DNA of 64,000 nt from Phycisphaerae bacterium (GCA_018052735.1 JAGPMT010000002.1:1-64000), one strand, 5' to 3'; positions 8,919-18,058 are shown, counted from the stretch's first letter. Notes: generated from the letters alone by a model not told the origin. Numbers and translations are program-made.

Positions 8919-11456
8919 TTACTGCATCGTCGGCCGGCGGGGAGCCGCGGCGGCCGGAGTCATATTGAAGCACTCCAGCGGCTCCTCCGGGTGCGGCCAG
9001 CCGTCGCTGTCCCACACCAGCGGGCGAATCTGCAGAATCGACATCCCCCGGTTTTGTGCATCGTAGGCATGATAGACCAGATAGTCCCTGCCGCCATCCT
9101 GCAAAACAGAATTGTGGCCGGGGCCTTTGTAGCGCTGGTCACCTTCCAGCACCCGTGTGCCTCCGCCGTCCAGCATCGGTATGCCGTCGGCATCGCGATA
9201 GGGTCCAAGTATGTTTTGGGAGCGTCCTACCCGAATATTGTAGGTGCTTTGAGCGCCCCGGCAGCAGGCATCAAACGAGACAAACAGATAATACCACTGC
9301 CCGCGCCGGATAATGTACGGTGCTTCGATGGCACTGGTGCCCTGCTGCCGGCGGGCCAGCGAATAGACGGTCGGATTGTCCCCCAGTGCTTTGCCTGTGC
9401 CGGCATCCAGCTCAATCATTTTAATTCCGCCCCAGAAAGAGCCGAAGCACAGCCAGACCCGCCCCTGCTCATCGGCGGCAACGGCGGCATCGATGGCATT
9501 GAAGTCTTTGCCCCGGTCGGATTCGATAATTTTCCCCTCATCAACCCATTTATAAGCGGCATCGGCAGGGTCCAGTGTCGTGTTGGACAGCATCCCTATC
9601 ATAGAACGCTGACTGCCGAAAGTGGATGCTGAATAATACAGGCAATAGCGTCCGTTAATCAGATGCACATCCGAGGCCCACAGGGAGCGGCAGCGGGGAA
9701 TCTGTTCGGTTACCCAGTCGGGCACTGCCGCCAGCGGCGAATCGATGCGGTACCATCGCTTGAGGTCGTTGGAACGGATAGCGCCGATAACCTGTCCGCG
9801 CCGGCCAGTCGAATAGATGTAATAAAAGTCCTTGTGGCGGATGATATGGGGATCGTGGATATCCACAAAGGGCAGCGGCTGGATTTCGGCGGATGGCTGC
9901 GGGGTATCGGGCTGCTTTTCATAGACGCCGATATCGGGTCTGCTGCTGAGCGGATTGCCCCAGAAGTCGGCGGTTCCGCCAACGGGAATGCCTGCATCGA
10001 TGCAGGGGGAATCGGGCTTGAGCTGATAGGCCGTCAGGCCCTCAAAACCGTCGCCGCCGAACAGCGGTCCTGCAAATTTCGGATCGGCTGAAATGCCGGA
10101 CGGGTCATTGGGCCGGCTGACAAATGTGCCGAAAAAGAGGTTGTTGGAAAAGGAATGGCCAATGCTGCCGCCCCAGTCGCAGCGGGTTTGGCCTTCCACA
10201 TAAAAAATATTATTGGCAAACAACGTATCTTCCGGCCACGGTCCGCCCCAGTTGTCCATCTTAATCAGCGTGGCATCGATGCGGGCATCGGGCTTTTTAG
10301 GCACAATGATAACATTGTTGTAGATTTTGGTGTTCTTGACCGGTCCGCTGATGTGAAAGGTCGGGCTGAACATTCCCTCACGGGTCGGCTGCGTGCGAAG
10401 CCCGTCATTGACGCTGATGTTGTAGCGGACGATGGTGCCGGTATTGACGGCGGTCGCCGGCGAAGCCCCGCCATTGTTGCAGATTAGGAGAAAACCGCCT
10501 TCGTTGTCGTGGCTGTAATTGTATTGGATCAGCGTGTTGGTGCAGTCCCAGTCGGAGTCAAATCCCTGCCCGTCCCACGGGGCTTTGTGGCCGCTGACTT
10601 CATTGTACTGGATGATGGTGTTGTCGCAGGCCCACGGCCAGATGCCTGCGGCCGCTTCGCCTTCGGGCAGAAGCCGTGTGCAGCGGCGCATTACATTGCG
10701 TTCTACCAGTGCGCCGTCGCAGCCCAGCGGCACAATCCCGTCTCCGGGGATTTCTTCCAGCAGATTGCCGCGGATAACCACGCGAAGACTCGGCGTAAAC
10801 AGTTTGCCGCTGTCGCGGCGTGAGTAGCCGGCGCCTATGATGCCGTTGCGCTCGCAGCGGACCAGACGGCAGTTTTCTATCAGCAAATCATCAAAACACG
10901 ACGGCCTGCGGCGGCCCTCGTTGCGCCATAGGATACCCTGGCCGGCGCCCTGATTTTTAATCAGCGAGCCGTTGACATCGTGAATATAGAGATGGCGGAG
11001 ATGAATAGAATGGGCTGTGCCGAAATCGCGGATGTGAACATAGACGCCGCAGCGGCCGGATTGACGGTCTGAACCGGTGTTGGTCAGTTCGAGGTTGGCG
11101 ATATCCCAGTATTGTGTATTGTACAGATACAGTGCCGAATGATACCGTCCCTGCGCGTCAATGCGGGGTTTAGGGCCGTCGCCGTAGCTATCGATGCAGA
11201 CGGCTGCCGGCGTGCCGTCGATCAGGGCGCCTGCACCTTGGGGCTTGAGCTGGCCTTCAAAAACACTGCCGGCGGCCAACAGCAGTTTGTCGCCCGGCTC
11301 AAAGACAATGCTGTTCATTTTTTCCAGCGTCTTCCATGCCGTCTGCGGGCTGGTGCCGTCGGCGGCATCATTGCCCTGCCGGCTGTCGGCATAATAGGTC
11401 TGCCCTGCGGCAAGTTGGCTGTACAGGACAAGCCCGTAAATCAGATACAATCGCAT
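8919..11456 (-). CDS. Beta-helix (pectate-lyase-like) / GH43 arabinanase fusion
   Basis: An 845-residue secreted enzyme. Residues 1-18 are a signal peptide; the start has an AAAGGA ribosome site. Residues 20-500 form a right-handed parallel beta-helix of the DUF1565/pectate-lyase-like type, with recurrent Asn-rich turns (NNIFYVEG, NNLFFGT, YNEVSGH). Residues 525-835 are glycoside hydrolase family 43. The three expected acids are visible: Asp in IHDPHI (about 534), Asp in NAIDAAV (about 653) and Glu in SAIEAPY (about 707), with the GPGHNS loop histidine. The GH43 part is closest in feel to endo-alpha-1,5-arabinanases (subfamily 5). The pairing suggests attack on pectic polymers with arabinan side chains. 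Whether the beta-helix part is catalytic or only binds cannot be told. Confidence 0.88.
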   Translation of the reverse strand: MRLYLIYGLVLYSQLAAGQTYYADSRQGNDAADGTSPQTAWKTLEKMNSIVFEPGDKLLLAAGSVFEGQLKPQGAGALIDGTPAAVCIDSYGDGPKPRIDAQGRYHSALYLYNTQYWDIANLELTNTGSDRQSGRCGVYVHIRDFGTAHSIHLRHLYIHDVNGSLIKNQGAGQGILWRNEGRRRPSCFDDLLIENCRLVRCERNGIIGAGYSRRDSGKLFTPSLRVVIRGNLLEEIPGDGIVPLGCDGALVERNVMRRCTRLLPEGEAAAGIWPWACDNTIIQYNEVSGHKAPWDGQGFDSDWDCTNTLIQYNYSHDNEGGFLLICNNGGASPATAVNTGTIVRYNISVNDGLRTQPTREGMFSPTFHISGPVKNTKIYNNVIIVPKKPDARIDATLIKMDNWGGPWPEDTLFANNIFYVEGQTRCDWGGSIGHSFSNNLFFGTFVSRPNDPSGISADPKFAGPLFGGDGFEGLTAYQLKPDSPCIDAGIPVGGTADFWGNPLSSRPDIGVYEKQPDTPQPSAEIQPLPFVDIHDPHIIRHKDFYYIYSTGRRGQVIGAIRSNDLKRWYRIDSPLAAVPDWVTEQIPRCRSLWASDVHLINGRYCLYYSASTFGSQRSMIGMLSNTTLDPADAAYKWVDEGKIIESDRGKDFNAIDAAVAADEQGRVWLCFGSFWGGIKMIELDAGTGKALGDNPTVYSLARRQQGTSAIEAPYIIRRGQWYYLFVSFDACCRGAQSTYNIRVGRSQNILGPYRDADGIPMLDGGGTRVLEGDQRYKGPGHNSVLQDGGRDYLVYHAYDAQNRGMSILQIRPLVWDSDGWPHPEEPLECFNMTPAAAAPRRPTMQ

Positions 11457-11522
11457 TGGGGGTCCTTTCCATTTCAGCTGTTTTGATTACACACTGCATC
11501 CGGCTTGCCCCAATACAGCTGT

Positions 11523-12593
11523 TTAGTCGTTATACTGATAGCCGCGCCGGGCAGCATCCTGCTTCATAAACTCAATCAGTACCGGATAGTGCTCATCCGG
11601 GACAATCCGTTTGGAGCCGGCCGCTTTGAAAATAGCCCCCTGCTCGAAGACATTGGGCTTGATTTCGTGGGTCAGGGAAAAACCATATTGCTGAAGCCGT
11701 TCCAGCGCCGGCGCCGGCAGCGGAACTGCACGGGCATCCGGGCAGTTTTTAACATTCTCAATCAGCACAGGCGTTATAAAACCGTCCAGCCCGATATCAA
11801 AATTCCGCATTTTCATATCGGGAATCAGACCGCCGGTGTACCAGCGGCCTTCTACGCTTTTGACCGCTTCAACGGCAATCTGGCGGGGCTGCACGCCCAG
11901 TTCCTGAAGGACAGCATTCAGCCGCTGCGTCATTGCCCGGTCATAATCGTTTTGCTCATCCTGCAGCGCATCGACAGCCAGCCGGCAGCCCAGCAGGTTG
12001 GAGTAAAGATCCTCGTACGAAAAAGCCGAGTTGAACTCCGGCTCAAAGCCCATAAAATGCACGCCGAACCAAGTCAGGATTTCATGCCAAATGGTCGCAT
12101 CAAAGGCCAGATAGGGGCCGGCTTCAAAGGCGATTTCTTCGATTATCCGCTGTTTGTCAGGGTGCGTTTCCCAGTCCGGCGGGTAAGCAATTGTAATATA
12201 GTGCCGCGATGTCTCCCCCGAGACTTTGTAGGAAAACTGCTGTTGGCCCTTGGTCAGGGCTTCCCGAACCCGGCCGATAAAATACCGGGTCAGGTCGGCG
12301 CTGCCGCGGATGTGGTCGATATCCAAAACCCCTGCCCCGCAGGTATAAACCAAGCCGCTGTTTTCAAACGGGCTGTAAACCGCGGCATGCGAGCCCAGAT
12401 TGTCCGGGTCGGCAAACACCACCCCCACAGTAGCCGCCGGGACATAACCCAGCCGGGCACGGGGCCCGGTCAAGCCGGTCAAGCCACAGCCGGAACCGGC
12501 CGTCAGAAGGGCTGCTATGCCCAAGCAGACTGCTGCCTTTTGCAGCAGCAATGTCAATCCTGTTAACTTGTCCAGTCGATACTTCTGCGTCAT
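11523..12593 (-). CDS. DUF4056 lipoprotein, second copy
   Basis: A 356-residue protein starting MTQKYR with an ideal ribosome site (AAGGA, 7 nt before ATG); longer frames upstream overlap the preceding gene and are not needed. The signal peptide ends in a lipobox-like TAGSGC. The body matches the paralogue just upstream along its length: VYTCGAG, IDHIR, YPPDW, WHEILTWFG (about 167), GRWYTGG and RNFDIGLD are all shared. The function of DUF4056 is unknown. The invariant HExxTW looks like a possible metal site but lacks a second histidine in HExxH spacing, so I do not call it a protease. It forms a two-gene unit with the gene 34 bp upstream. Confidence 0.82.
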   Translation of the reverse strand: MTQKYRLDKLTGLTLLLQKAAVCLGIAALLTAGSGCGLTGLTGPRARLGYVPAATVGVVFADPDNLGSHAAVYSPFENSGLVYTCGAGVLDIDHIRGSADLTRYFIGRVREALTKGQQQFSYKVSGETSRHYITIAYPPDWETHPDKQRIIEEIAFEAGPYLAFDATIWHEILTWFGVHFMGFEPEFNSAFSYEDLYSNLLGCRLAVDALQDEQNDYDRAMTQRLNAVLQELGVQPRQIAVEAVKSVEGRWYTGGLIPDMKMRNFDIGLDGFITPVLIENVKNCPDARAVPLPAPALERLQQYGFSLTHEIKPNVFEQGAIFKAAGSKRIVPDEHYPVLIEFMKQDAARRGYQYND

Positions 12594-12627
12594 TGTTGTA
12601 TCCTTGCTGTCAAACGGTTGTCCAGAA

Positions 12628-13677
12628 TCAAAAAACAGGGCAGTCAATCTGCGGGCCATAGGTTTTTTGAGCCTCAGCCCGTATATGTTCGATAAGCCGA
12701 GGAAAATCCTCAAGCGGATAAATTACCGCTTTTTTCCGGCCCAGCGCTTTGAATATCTTGGTCTTCTCAAATTCCGCCGGATACAGTGCTAATTCAAAGC
12801 AAAATCCCCAAGCCGCCAGCGGTTCCAAAGTGGGGCGCGGACAGGGCTGCGGTACGGCGTCGGGGCACATCTCCGGCACCAGCCAAGGGGTCAGCAGGTC
12901 GTCATCAAAACCAACATCAAAATTGCGCCGCTTCATCTCCACAAAGAAATAATACCCGCCGGTGTACCAGCGGCCGGCTACTTTCCGCGCTGCTTCCTGT
13001 GCTACCGAAATCGGCTGAACATCCAGCTGCGCCAGCTTTTGACTAATCAGTCTTGTCATCGCTTCTTCATAGGGCGCCGGGTTGCGCATTGCTTCAACGG
13101 CCAGATGCGTACCCAGCACATCCGAATACGGGTCTTCCCACGAAAATGAGGATATGTTTTCGGAGAAAATGCCCGACGAGGCAAAACCGTACCAAGTCAG
13201 GATTTCATGCCAAATTAGGCTGGTATGGGCGCCGTACTGGCCGAAGATAATAGCTGCCTCCGAAGCGATGCGTTCTTTTTCAAGCTGACTGAGCGATGCC
13301 CAGCCGGGCGGATAAATAACTTTCACCTCATACCGCGCCGGTTCAATGAGGCGGTAGGAAAAACTCTGGTCCTGCTGCAGGAGATTCTGATAGGTGATGC
13401 GGGCTAAGTATTCCGTGCGGTCGGCGGCCTCACGCAGGTGCCCTAAATCGATAAAGCCGGCTCCGCATGTGTAAAGCAATCCGCTTTTTTCGTGGAAATT
13501 ATGCCTGCGGCTGTGCGGTCCAAGATGATTCGGGTCCACAAATGTAAGACCCGCCGCATCGCCAAAAAAAGAGCCGATCCGCATGCGGGGCTTTCCCGCA
13601 GTCTGGCAGCCGGCCAGCAGAATTGCAGCCAGCACGGCGACCAGAGATGCTTTGCCAAAAATACCCTTTCTGGTCAT
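12628..13677 (-). CDS. DUF4056 lipoprotein, first copy
   Basis: A 349-residue lipoprotein: signal peptide then lipobox LLAGC at about residue 23. The ribosome site is CAGGAG. Shared family landmarks are FVDPNHLG, LYTCGAG, YPPGW, IWHEILTWYG (about 155), GRWYTGGYY and RRNFDVGFDDDLLTPW. It is a tandem paralogue of the next gene on the strand. The predicted location is the outer membrane or periplasm. The biochemical role is not known; both members keep the His-Glu pair and surrounding aromatic residues, implying a conserved active or binding site. Confidence 0.83.
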   Translation of the reverse strand: MTRKGIFGKASLVAVLAAILLAGCQTAGKPRMRIGSFFGDAAGLTFVDPNHLGPHSRRHNFHEKSGLLYTCGAGFIDLGHLREAADRTEYLARITYQNLLQQDQSFSYRLIEPARYEVKVIYPPGWASLSQLEKERIASEAAIIFGQYGAHTSLIWHEILTWYGFASSGIFSENISSFSWEDPYSDVLGTHLAVEAMRNPAPYEEAMTRLISQKLAQLDVQPISVAQEAARKVAGRWYTGGYYFFVEMKRRNFDVGFDDDLLTPWLVPEMCPDAVPQPCPRPTLEPLAAWGFCFELALYPAEFEKTKIFKALGRKKAVIYPLEDFPRLIEHIRAEAQKTYGPQIDCPVF

Positions 13678-13857
13678 TTTTTCTCCTGTTAAATTGCAGC
13701 AGCCAAACAGCAGGGCAGGATTTTCTCATTGGGTTTCTTAAAAGCTATTGGTACAATAGTCGAAAACAGCCATATCGTCAACTCCGGCGATTTAAAACAA
13801 CTGGATTACTTCTGCATGGCTCTGCCGCAGCGAGCGGTGTGGTTAAACCGGTAAAGC

Positions 13858-14400
13858 ATGAATCTATTTTATATGCAGATTGTCTATATTGCATTGCTGA
13901 CTGCATTAGCGGCTTTTATGAAGGGCTGTCCGGCAGAACCTTCCCGAGAGATTCAGCCGACTTCCGCCGCCATACAAAAGGAGATACCAATGGATGCCAA
14001 TGAAACCCCCTTTTTCACCAAAACAGACCAGCAATGGAAGAAAATCTTGACGCCTGAGCAGTATTATGTTTTACGGCAGAAAGGAACCGAGCGGCCGTTC
14101 AGCGGTAAATATGACCTGCATTTCGAAAAAGGAATATATAAATGCGCCGCCTGCGGCAATCCCTTATTCGGGTCTGAAGCAAAATATAACTCCGGCTGCG
14201 GCTGGCCGGCATTTTGGACACCCACAAATCCAGATGCCGTTGCCGAAAGCCGCGATACCAGCCATGGGATGATTCGCACGGAAATTACCTGTTCCCGCTG
14301 CGGGTCGCATTTGGGGCATGTCTTCAATGACGGCCCTGCCCCGACAGGTCTGCGCTACTGCATCAACTCGGCAGCCTTGAACTTCGAAAAAAATCCCTAA
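13858..14400 (+). CDS. msrB: Exported peptide-methionine (R)-S-oxide reductase
   Basis: A 180-residue protein whose residues 48-178 are a full MsrB domain. Zinc is held by CAAC (96-99) and CSRC (145-148). The catalytic Cys is 168 in LRYCINS, and Cys114 lies in SGCGWPAFW. It reduces methionine-R-sulfoxide in proteins. Residues 1-23 are hydrophobic and end in KGC, an imperfect lipobox, so periplasmic or lipid-anchored repair of oxidised secreted proteins is likely. If translation began at Met45 (MDANET) the enzyme would be cytoplasmic, but the hydrophobic leader is in frame and argues against that. No strong ribosome site is seen before the first ATG. It is divergent from the DUF4056 pair. Confidence 0.92.
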   Translation: MNLFYMQIVYIALLTALAAFMKGCPAEPSREIQPTSAAIQKEIPMDANETPFFTKTDQQWKKILTPEQYYVLRQKGTERPFSGKYDLHFEKGIYKCAACGNPLFGSEAKYNSGCGWPAFWTPTNPDAVAESRDTSHGMIRTEITCSRCGSHLGHVFNDGPAPTGLRYCINSAALNFEKNP

Positions 14401-14437
14401 TCTTCGAAGTGCAGCAACGGTTAAAACGGCTTTTTAA

Positions 14438-14467
14438 TTGACAAATCCGGTCGATTTGCAGTAAAAT
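14438..14467 (+). promoter_or_regulatory. Sigma-70-type promoter for the PhoPQ-related esterase gene
   Basis: TTGACA (14438-14443), an 18-bp spacer and TAAAAT (14462-14467). The -10 element is embedded in an imperfect inverted repeat (CGATTT and AAATCG) that could be an operator. A GC-rich hairpin (CCGGCT with AGCCGG) follows in the leader. Confidence 0.6.
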
Positions 14468-14526
14468 CGAACCATCCGGCTGGCTTTACAAGCCGGCTTG
14501 AAAAAGAATGAGAGCGAGGGTGTCCG

Positions 14527-16095
14527 ATGAAGTGTCCAAAACACAGCAGCATCATTTTTTTCTGTCTGGTCTGGCAGTCTCTTTCCTTTGGAACAGCGCT
14601 GGATGATTATGTCGCCAGTCCGGATTCGTCGTACAGCTGGATACAGGTTGGCTCATCGTGGTTTGACGGCAGCCAATGGACAGTCAGCACAACAGCCGTC
14701 AATCTGCGCTTGACTTCTCAGACATGGCGCAGCAGCTCCGAAGTTACTCCCTCGGTTTGGACGCACTGGGTCACGGTCATTGTGCCGGGGGGATTGCTGC
14801 TGGGCAGTGTTAAAAACACGGCATTGGTTTTAATCAACGGGGGCAGCATTACTGACCCGGCACCGACGCTGGACCCGTCTGATCCAGTCAACCGGCAGTT
14901 CCGTGATTTGGCCCTTGCAACCCGCTCAGTGATTGTTGATTTGCGCGGCGTGCCCAATCAGCCGCTGGTGTTTGCCGATGAGGGCTTCGGCCGCAGCGAG
15001 GATGAGATTATCGCCTATTCGTGGGAAAAATTCCTCAGCGGAGGCGACCTCTATTGGCCGGTGCAGCTGCCGATGGTCAAATCTGTTGTCGCCTGTATGA
15101 ATGCGGTGCAGGCGTTTCGGCCGGCAGTTAAAAACTTTGTGCTGACCGGCGGCTCCAAACGGGGCTGGACGGCTTGGCTTACCGCCGCCGTCGACAGCCG
15201 GGTAGCGGCCATCGCTCCGATTGTCAGCGACCTGCTGAACATGCGCCGCAGTTTTGCCCACCACTGGTCATGCTACGGCTTCTGGGCTGAGGCGCTGCAT
15301 CCCTACGAGGAAATGGGCATTTTCAACTGGTTTGAGCATCCCCGCACCAGCGAGCTGATGAGCATTGTTGATCCCTATGAATACCGCAGCCGGCTGGGCA
15401 TTCCCAAGTTTATTGTGACTGCCGCCGGCGATGATTTCTTCGTCCACGACTCCATCCAGTTCTATATCGATGACCTTGTCGGAGAAACGTTCGTCCGCAC
15501 TATGCCCAACACCAATCACTACCTCGACGGGGCTTATGAACAGGTCGTGGCTAATATGGTGCCTTACTATGACGCTTTTTTGAGGGGGCAAGCGCGTCCG
15601 TCATTTACCTGGACCACTCAGCCCGACGGGAGTATGGCTATCCAGACATCGGCTACGCCGCTGTCTGTAACACTCTGGCAGGCAGACAATCCTGCTGCAC
15701 GGGATTTTCGGCGGGTCACGATCGGCGATGCCTGGATACCGACGCCGCTGACGGCTGTTTCGTCGGGGCTGTACATCGCAGATCCGGGTGTGCCGCCGAC
15801 CGGGTGGCGGTCCTATTTTGTGGAGCTGGTGTTTGATTTTTCAGGATCGTTTTTGGGGCAGCTGGACGATTACGACTACCACTTTACTACTGAAATGCGG
15901 GTGCTGCCGGAGGTGCGGCCGTTTGAGGCCGATTTTACCCGCGACCGGTATATTGATACTGAAGACCTGATCATTTTGGCCGACAACTGGCTGACCGATA
16001 CGCCCTATTATGACATCATTCCCCGACGCAGCGGCGATGGACTGCTCAATCTGGGCGATTTTACCGCTTTCGGTCTGCACTGGCTGACGCCGTAA
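14527..16095 (+). CDS. PhoPQ-activated pathogenicity-related (PqaA-type) alpha/beta hydrolase with dockerin-like tail
   Basis: A 522-residue secreted protein with signal peptide 1-23 and ribosome site GAGGG. Residues 25-400 match the PhoPQ-activated pathogenicity-related family: ALVLINGGS, SEDEIIAYSWEKFL, a nucleophile-elbow-like TGGSKRGW (Ser about 209), AAGDDFF and NTNHYLDG, which supply plausible Ser, Asp and His of a hydrolase triad. The natural substrate of this family is not established. Residues 470-522 carry an Asp-rich repeat (DFTRDRYIDTEDL ... DGLLNLGDFTAFG), the dockerin-like ending common on secreted planctomycete enzymes, probably for sorting or scaffold binding. Confidence 0.85.
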   Translation: MKCPKHSSIIFFCLVWQSLSFGTALDDYVASPDSSYSWIQVGSSWFDGSQWTVSTTAVNLRLTSQTWRSSSEVTPSVWTHWVTVIVPGGLLLGSVKNTALVLINGGSITDPAPTLDPSDPVNRQFRDLALATRSVIVDLRGVPNQPLVFADEGFGRSEDEIIAYSWEKFLSGGDLYWPVQLPMVKSVVACMNAVQAFRPAVKNFVLTGGSKRGWTAWLTAAVDSRVAAIAPIVSDLLNMRRSFAHHWSCYGFWAEALHPYEEMGIFNWFEHPRTSELMSIVDPYEYRSRLGIPKFIVTAAGDDFFVHDSIQFYIDDLVGETFVRTMPNTNHYLDGAYEQVVANMVPYYDAFLRGQARPSFTWTTQPDGSMAIQTSATPLSVTLWQADNPAARDFRRVTIGDAWIPTPLTAVSSGLYIADPGVPPTGWRSYFVELVFDFSGSFLGQLDDYDYHFTTEMRVLPEVRPFEADFTRDRYIDTEDLIILADNWLTDTPYYDIIPRRSGDGLLNLGDFTAFGLHWLTP

Positions 16096-16141
16096 GCAGA
16101 TGCCCGACAGATATGTGCATTCGAATCACACTGTATCGGAT

Positions 16142-16176
16142 TGTTGGCACTAAGTCATTGAACTGTCGGCACTTAG
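16142..16176. repeat. Direct repeat upstream of dnaA
   Basis: TGTTGGCACTAAG at 16142-16154 and TGTCGGCACTTAG at 16164-16176 match at 11 of 13 positions and start 22 bp apart, two helical turns. They sit about 45 bp above the predicted -35 element of dnaA and could be a two-site binding element. Confidence 0.45.
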
Positions 16177-16221
16177 CTGCGGCAAAGCCGGTTGCCTGTC
16201 TATCCTCGGTGATAAAAACCT

Positions 16222-16250
16222 TTGACAAGGTCAGGTGTCAGTTGTAGAGT
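16222..16250 (+). promoter_or_regulatory. Predicted dnaA promoter
   Basis: TTGACA (16222-16227), a 17-bp spacer and TAGAGT (16245-16250). Transcription would start about 16257, leaving a leader of roughly 115 nt before the TTG start codon. Confidence 0.5.
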
Positions 16251-16281
16251 TTACTGCCTGTTTGACCGCAGAAATGCGAAG

Positions 16282-16290
16282 TGTGGATAC
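16282..16290 (-). promoter_or_regulatory. DnaA-box-like 9-mer in the dnaA leader
   Basis: TGTGGATAC is one mismatch from the DnaA box (reverse complement GTATCCACA against TTATCCACA). Its position just after the predicted transcription start fits autoregulation by DnaA, which is known in other bacteria. Confidence 0.4.
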
Positions 16291-16373
16291 TTTTTTACTG
16301 ATATTTTTAATGCCATCTCAAACACCGCGGATTAAAAAGCCGTGTTTTGAGCTTGGCAGTATAAGGAGTTCAT

Positions 16374-17684
16374 TTGGCTGCACAGAACAGTACCGAGATA
16401 TTAGACGGGATTCTTGAACGGGTCAAAGCGATTGATCCGGTCAATACCCGCACGTGGTTTGACAATCTGCATATTGCGGCTTTCGACCATGGCTTGGTGC
16501 AGATTCAGTGCCCCGATCAGTCGTGTGCCGAATTTCTGCAGGACCGCTGTCAGGGTACTTTCACGCAGGCCGCACAGGCGGTTACAGGGCATTTGGTATC
16601 GGTGCAGTTTCTGTACAACGGCAGCCCCCACAAGAAACCCACTCTGCCGGCTGAAGCCGCCGGCCGTCTTCGGCTGCATCCGGACTATACCTTCGAAAAC
16701 TTTGTCGTCGGGCCGTGTAACCGACTGGCCCATGCAAGCTGTGTGGCGGTCAGTCAGAATCCCGGTGTGATTTACAATCCGCTGTTTCTTTACGGCAGCG
16801 CGGGACTGGGCAAGACACATCTGCTCCACGCCGTCTGCCACGATACCCGCAAGAAGCAGGCGGACATATCCATTCGGTTTTTAAGCTGCGAGGAATTTGT
16901 CAACGGCTTTATCAGCGCTATCGAAAAAGGAACACTGTCGGAGTTTCAGAGTCTCCACCGCACAGTTGATGTGCTGATAATCGACGATGTGCAGTTTCTT
17001 CGCGAACGGGAACAGAGTCAGGAAGAGTTTTTCCATACCTTCAATGCCCTGTACAACAACCGGCGGCAGATTGTGCTGACTTCGGACAGCGCCCCGCAGG
17101 ATTTGGCGGCGCTGGAAGAGCGGCTTATCAGCCGGTTTAAATGGGGGCTGGTCGCCCGTCTGGATCCGCCCAGTTATGAAACCCGCATTGCGATTGTCAA
17201 AAAAAAGGCCAGCCTGCGGGGACTGGAGCTGCCTGACGGTGTAGCCGAACTGGTAGCCGAACACATCAAAAACAATATTCGCGAGCTGGAAGGCGCGCTA
17301 ACAATGATTTATGCCATGTCCAAGACAGCCGGAGTACCCATTACTGTTGAGCTGGCGCGGCAGGCGCTGGGCGTTCAAGGTGCGGATGCTGCAAAAAACA
17401 TAACGATATCGGAAATCGTCCGGGCCGTCAGCGAGCAGTTTGATGTGCGAATTGCCGATATTCAAGGCAAAAAACGCAGTCAAAGCATTGCCCTGCCCCG
17501 GCAGGTGTGTATGTATCTGGCACGCTGCCTGACCCGCCACAGTTTGGAGGAAATCGGCGGGCATTTAGGCGGGCGCGACCACGCCACAGTTATGCATGCC
17601 TGTGCCAAAATCGAACAGATGTACAAAACCGATGCACAGTTCCGCCGCCGCATCGACACTCTGATCAGCCGCATCAAACCGTAG
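16374..17684 (+). CDS. dnaA: Chromosomal replication initiator DnaA
   Basis: A 436-residue DnaA. The start is TTG with a strong AAGGAG site 6 nt upstream. Domain I is short (1-85). Domain III (about 100-325) has Walker A GSAGLGKTH (about 141), Walker B IIDDVQF (about 203) and sensor/arginine-finger stretches (LISRFKWGL). Domain IV ends with the DnaA signature GRDHATVMHAC (about 396), which binds the 9-mer boxes. It opens the origin and loads the helicase with ATP. Neighbouring genes are unrelated to replication on its left. The probable origin and dnaN lie about 30 kb to the right. A DnaA-box-like site in the leader suggests self-control. Confidence 0.98.
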   Translation: MAAQNSTEILDGILERVKAIDPVNTRTWFDNLHIAAFDHGLVQIQCPDQSCAEFLQDRCQGTFTQAAQAVTGHLVSVQFLYNGSPHKKPTLPAEAAGRLRLHPDYTFENFVVGPCNRLAHASCVAVSQNPGVIYNPLFLYGSAGLGKTHLLHAVCHDTRKKQADISIRFLSCEEFVNGFISAIEKGTLSEFQSLHRTVDVLIIDDVQFLREREQSQEEFFHTFNALYNNRRQIVLTSDSAPQDLAALEERLISRFKWGLVARLDPPSYETRIAIVKKKASLRGLELPDGVAELVAEHIKNNIRELEGALTMIYAMSKTAGVPITVELARQALGVQGADAAKNITISEIVRAVSEQFDVRIADIQGKKRSQSIALPRQVCMYLARCLTRHSLEEIGGHLGGRDHATVMHACAKIEQMYKTDAQFRRRIDTLISRIKP

Positions 17685-17854
17685 AAATACTCTTCCAGCA
17701 TAGTGTACTCAAAGAAGTTTGTAAATACATCCGGCAGTGCTGCAACGGTGCTATGCCTGTTTGGGCAACAGAAGATTCCGAATTAAACGGCAGCAAAAAT
17801 ATACGGATGAAATGTGTACTGCCCAAGCAAATCCTATTGGAGGCTCTTTTTTGC

Positions 17855-18058
17855 TCAATTGGGCTGCAATGCAAGCCGGCGGTCGCGGATTTCCTGAGCT
17901 ACCTTGAAGCCGGCATCCAAAGACCGTGAAAATATAGGGTCTAAAGCATCGCTTATTTTGTATTCTTTTAAAAAGCTTTCAGCCAGTGATGTTGCATCCG
18001 TAAAGCCGTTTTTTTGAACTCTTTCACGCATCCATTTGACAATCTGCTCTTCAGTCAT
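17855..18058 (-). CDS. Small hypothetical protein, 67 residues
   Basis: A soluble, mostly helical small protein starting MTEEQIVKWMRERV with a good ribosome site (GGAG, 8 nt spacing). It has a balanced charge and no Cys or membrane segment. I do not recognise a family. It lies alone between dnaA and the ParA-like gene, on the opposite strand to both. The 170 bp between dnaA and this gene show nothing else. Confidence 0.6.
   Translation of the reverse strand: MTEEQIVKWMRERVQKNGFTDATSLAESFLKEYKISDALDPIFSRSLDAGFKVAQEIRDRRLALQPN

Noticed and set aside
8885-8968. 27-codon frame MCPLNFFSR... with AAGGAG upstream
   Set aside because: It overlaps the end of the arabinanase gene on the other strand, is very short and has no recognisable features.
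16096-16373. Origin of replication next to dnaA
   Set aside because: Only one DnaA-box-like 9-mer and no AT-rich unwinding region are seen here; the dnaN-obg gap fits better.
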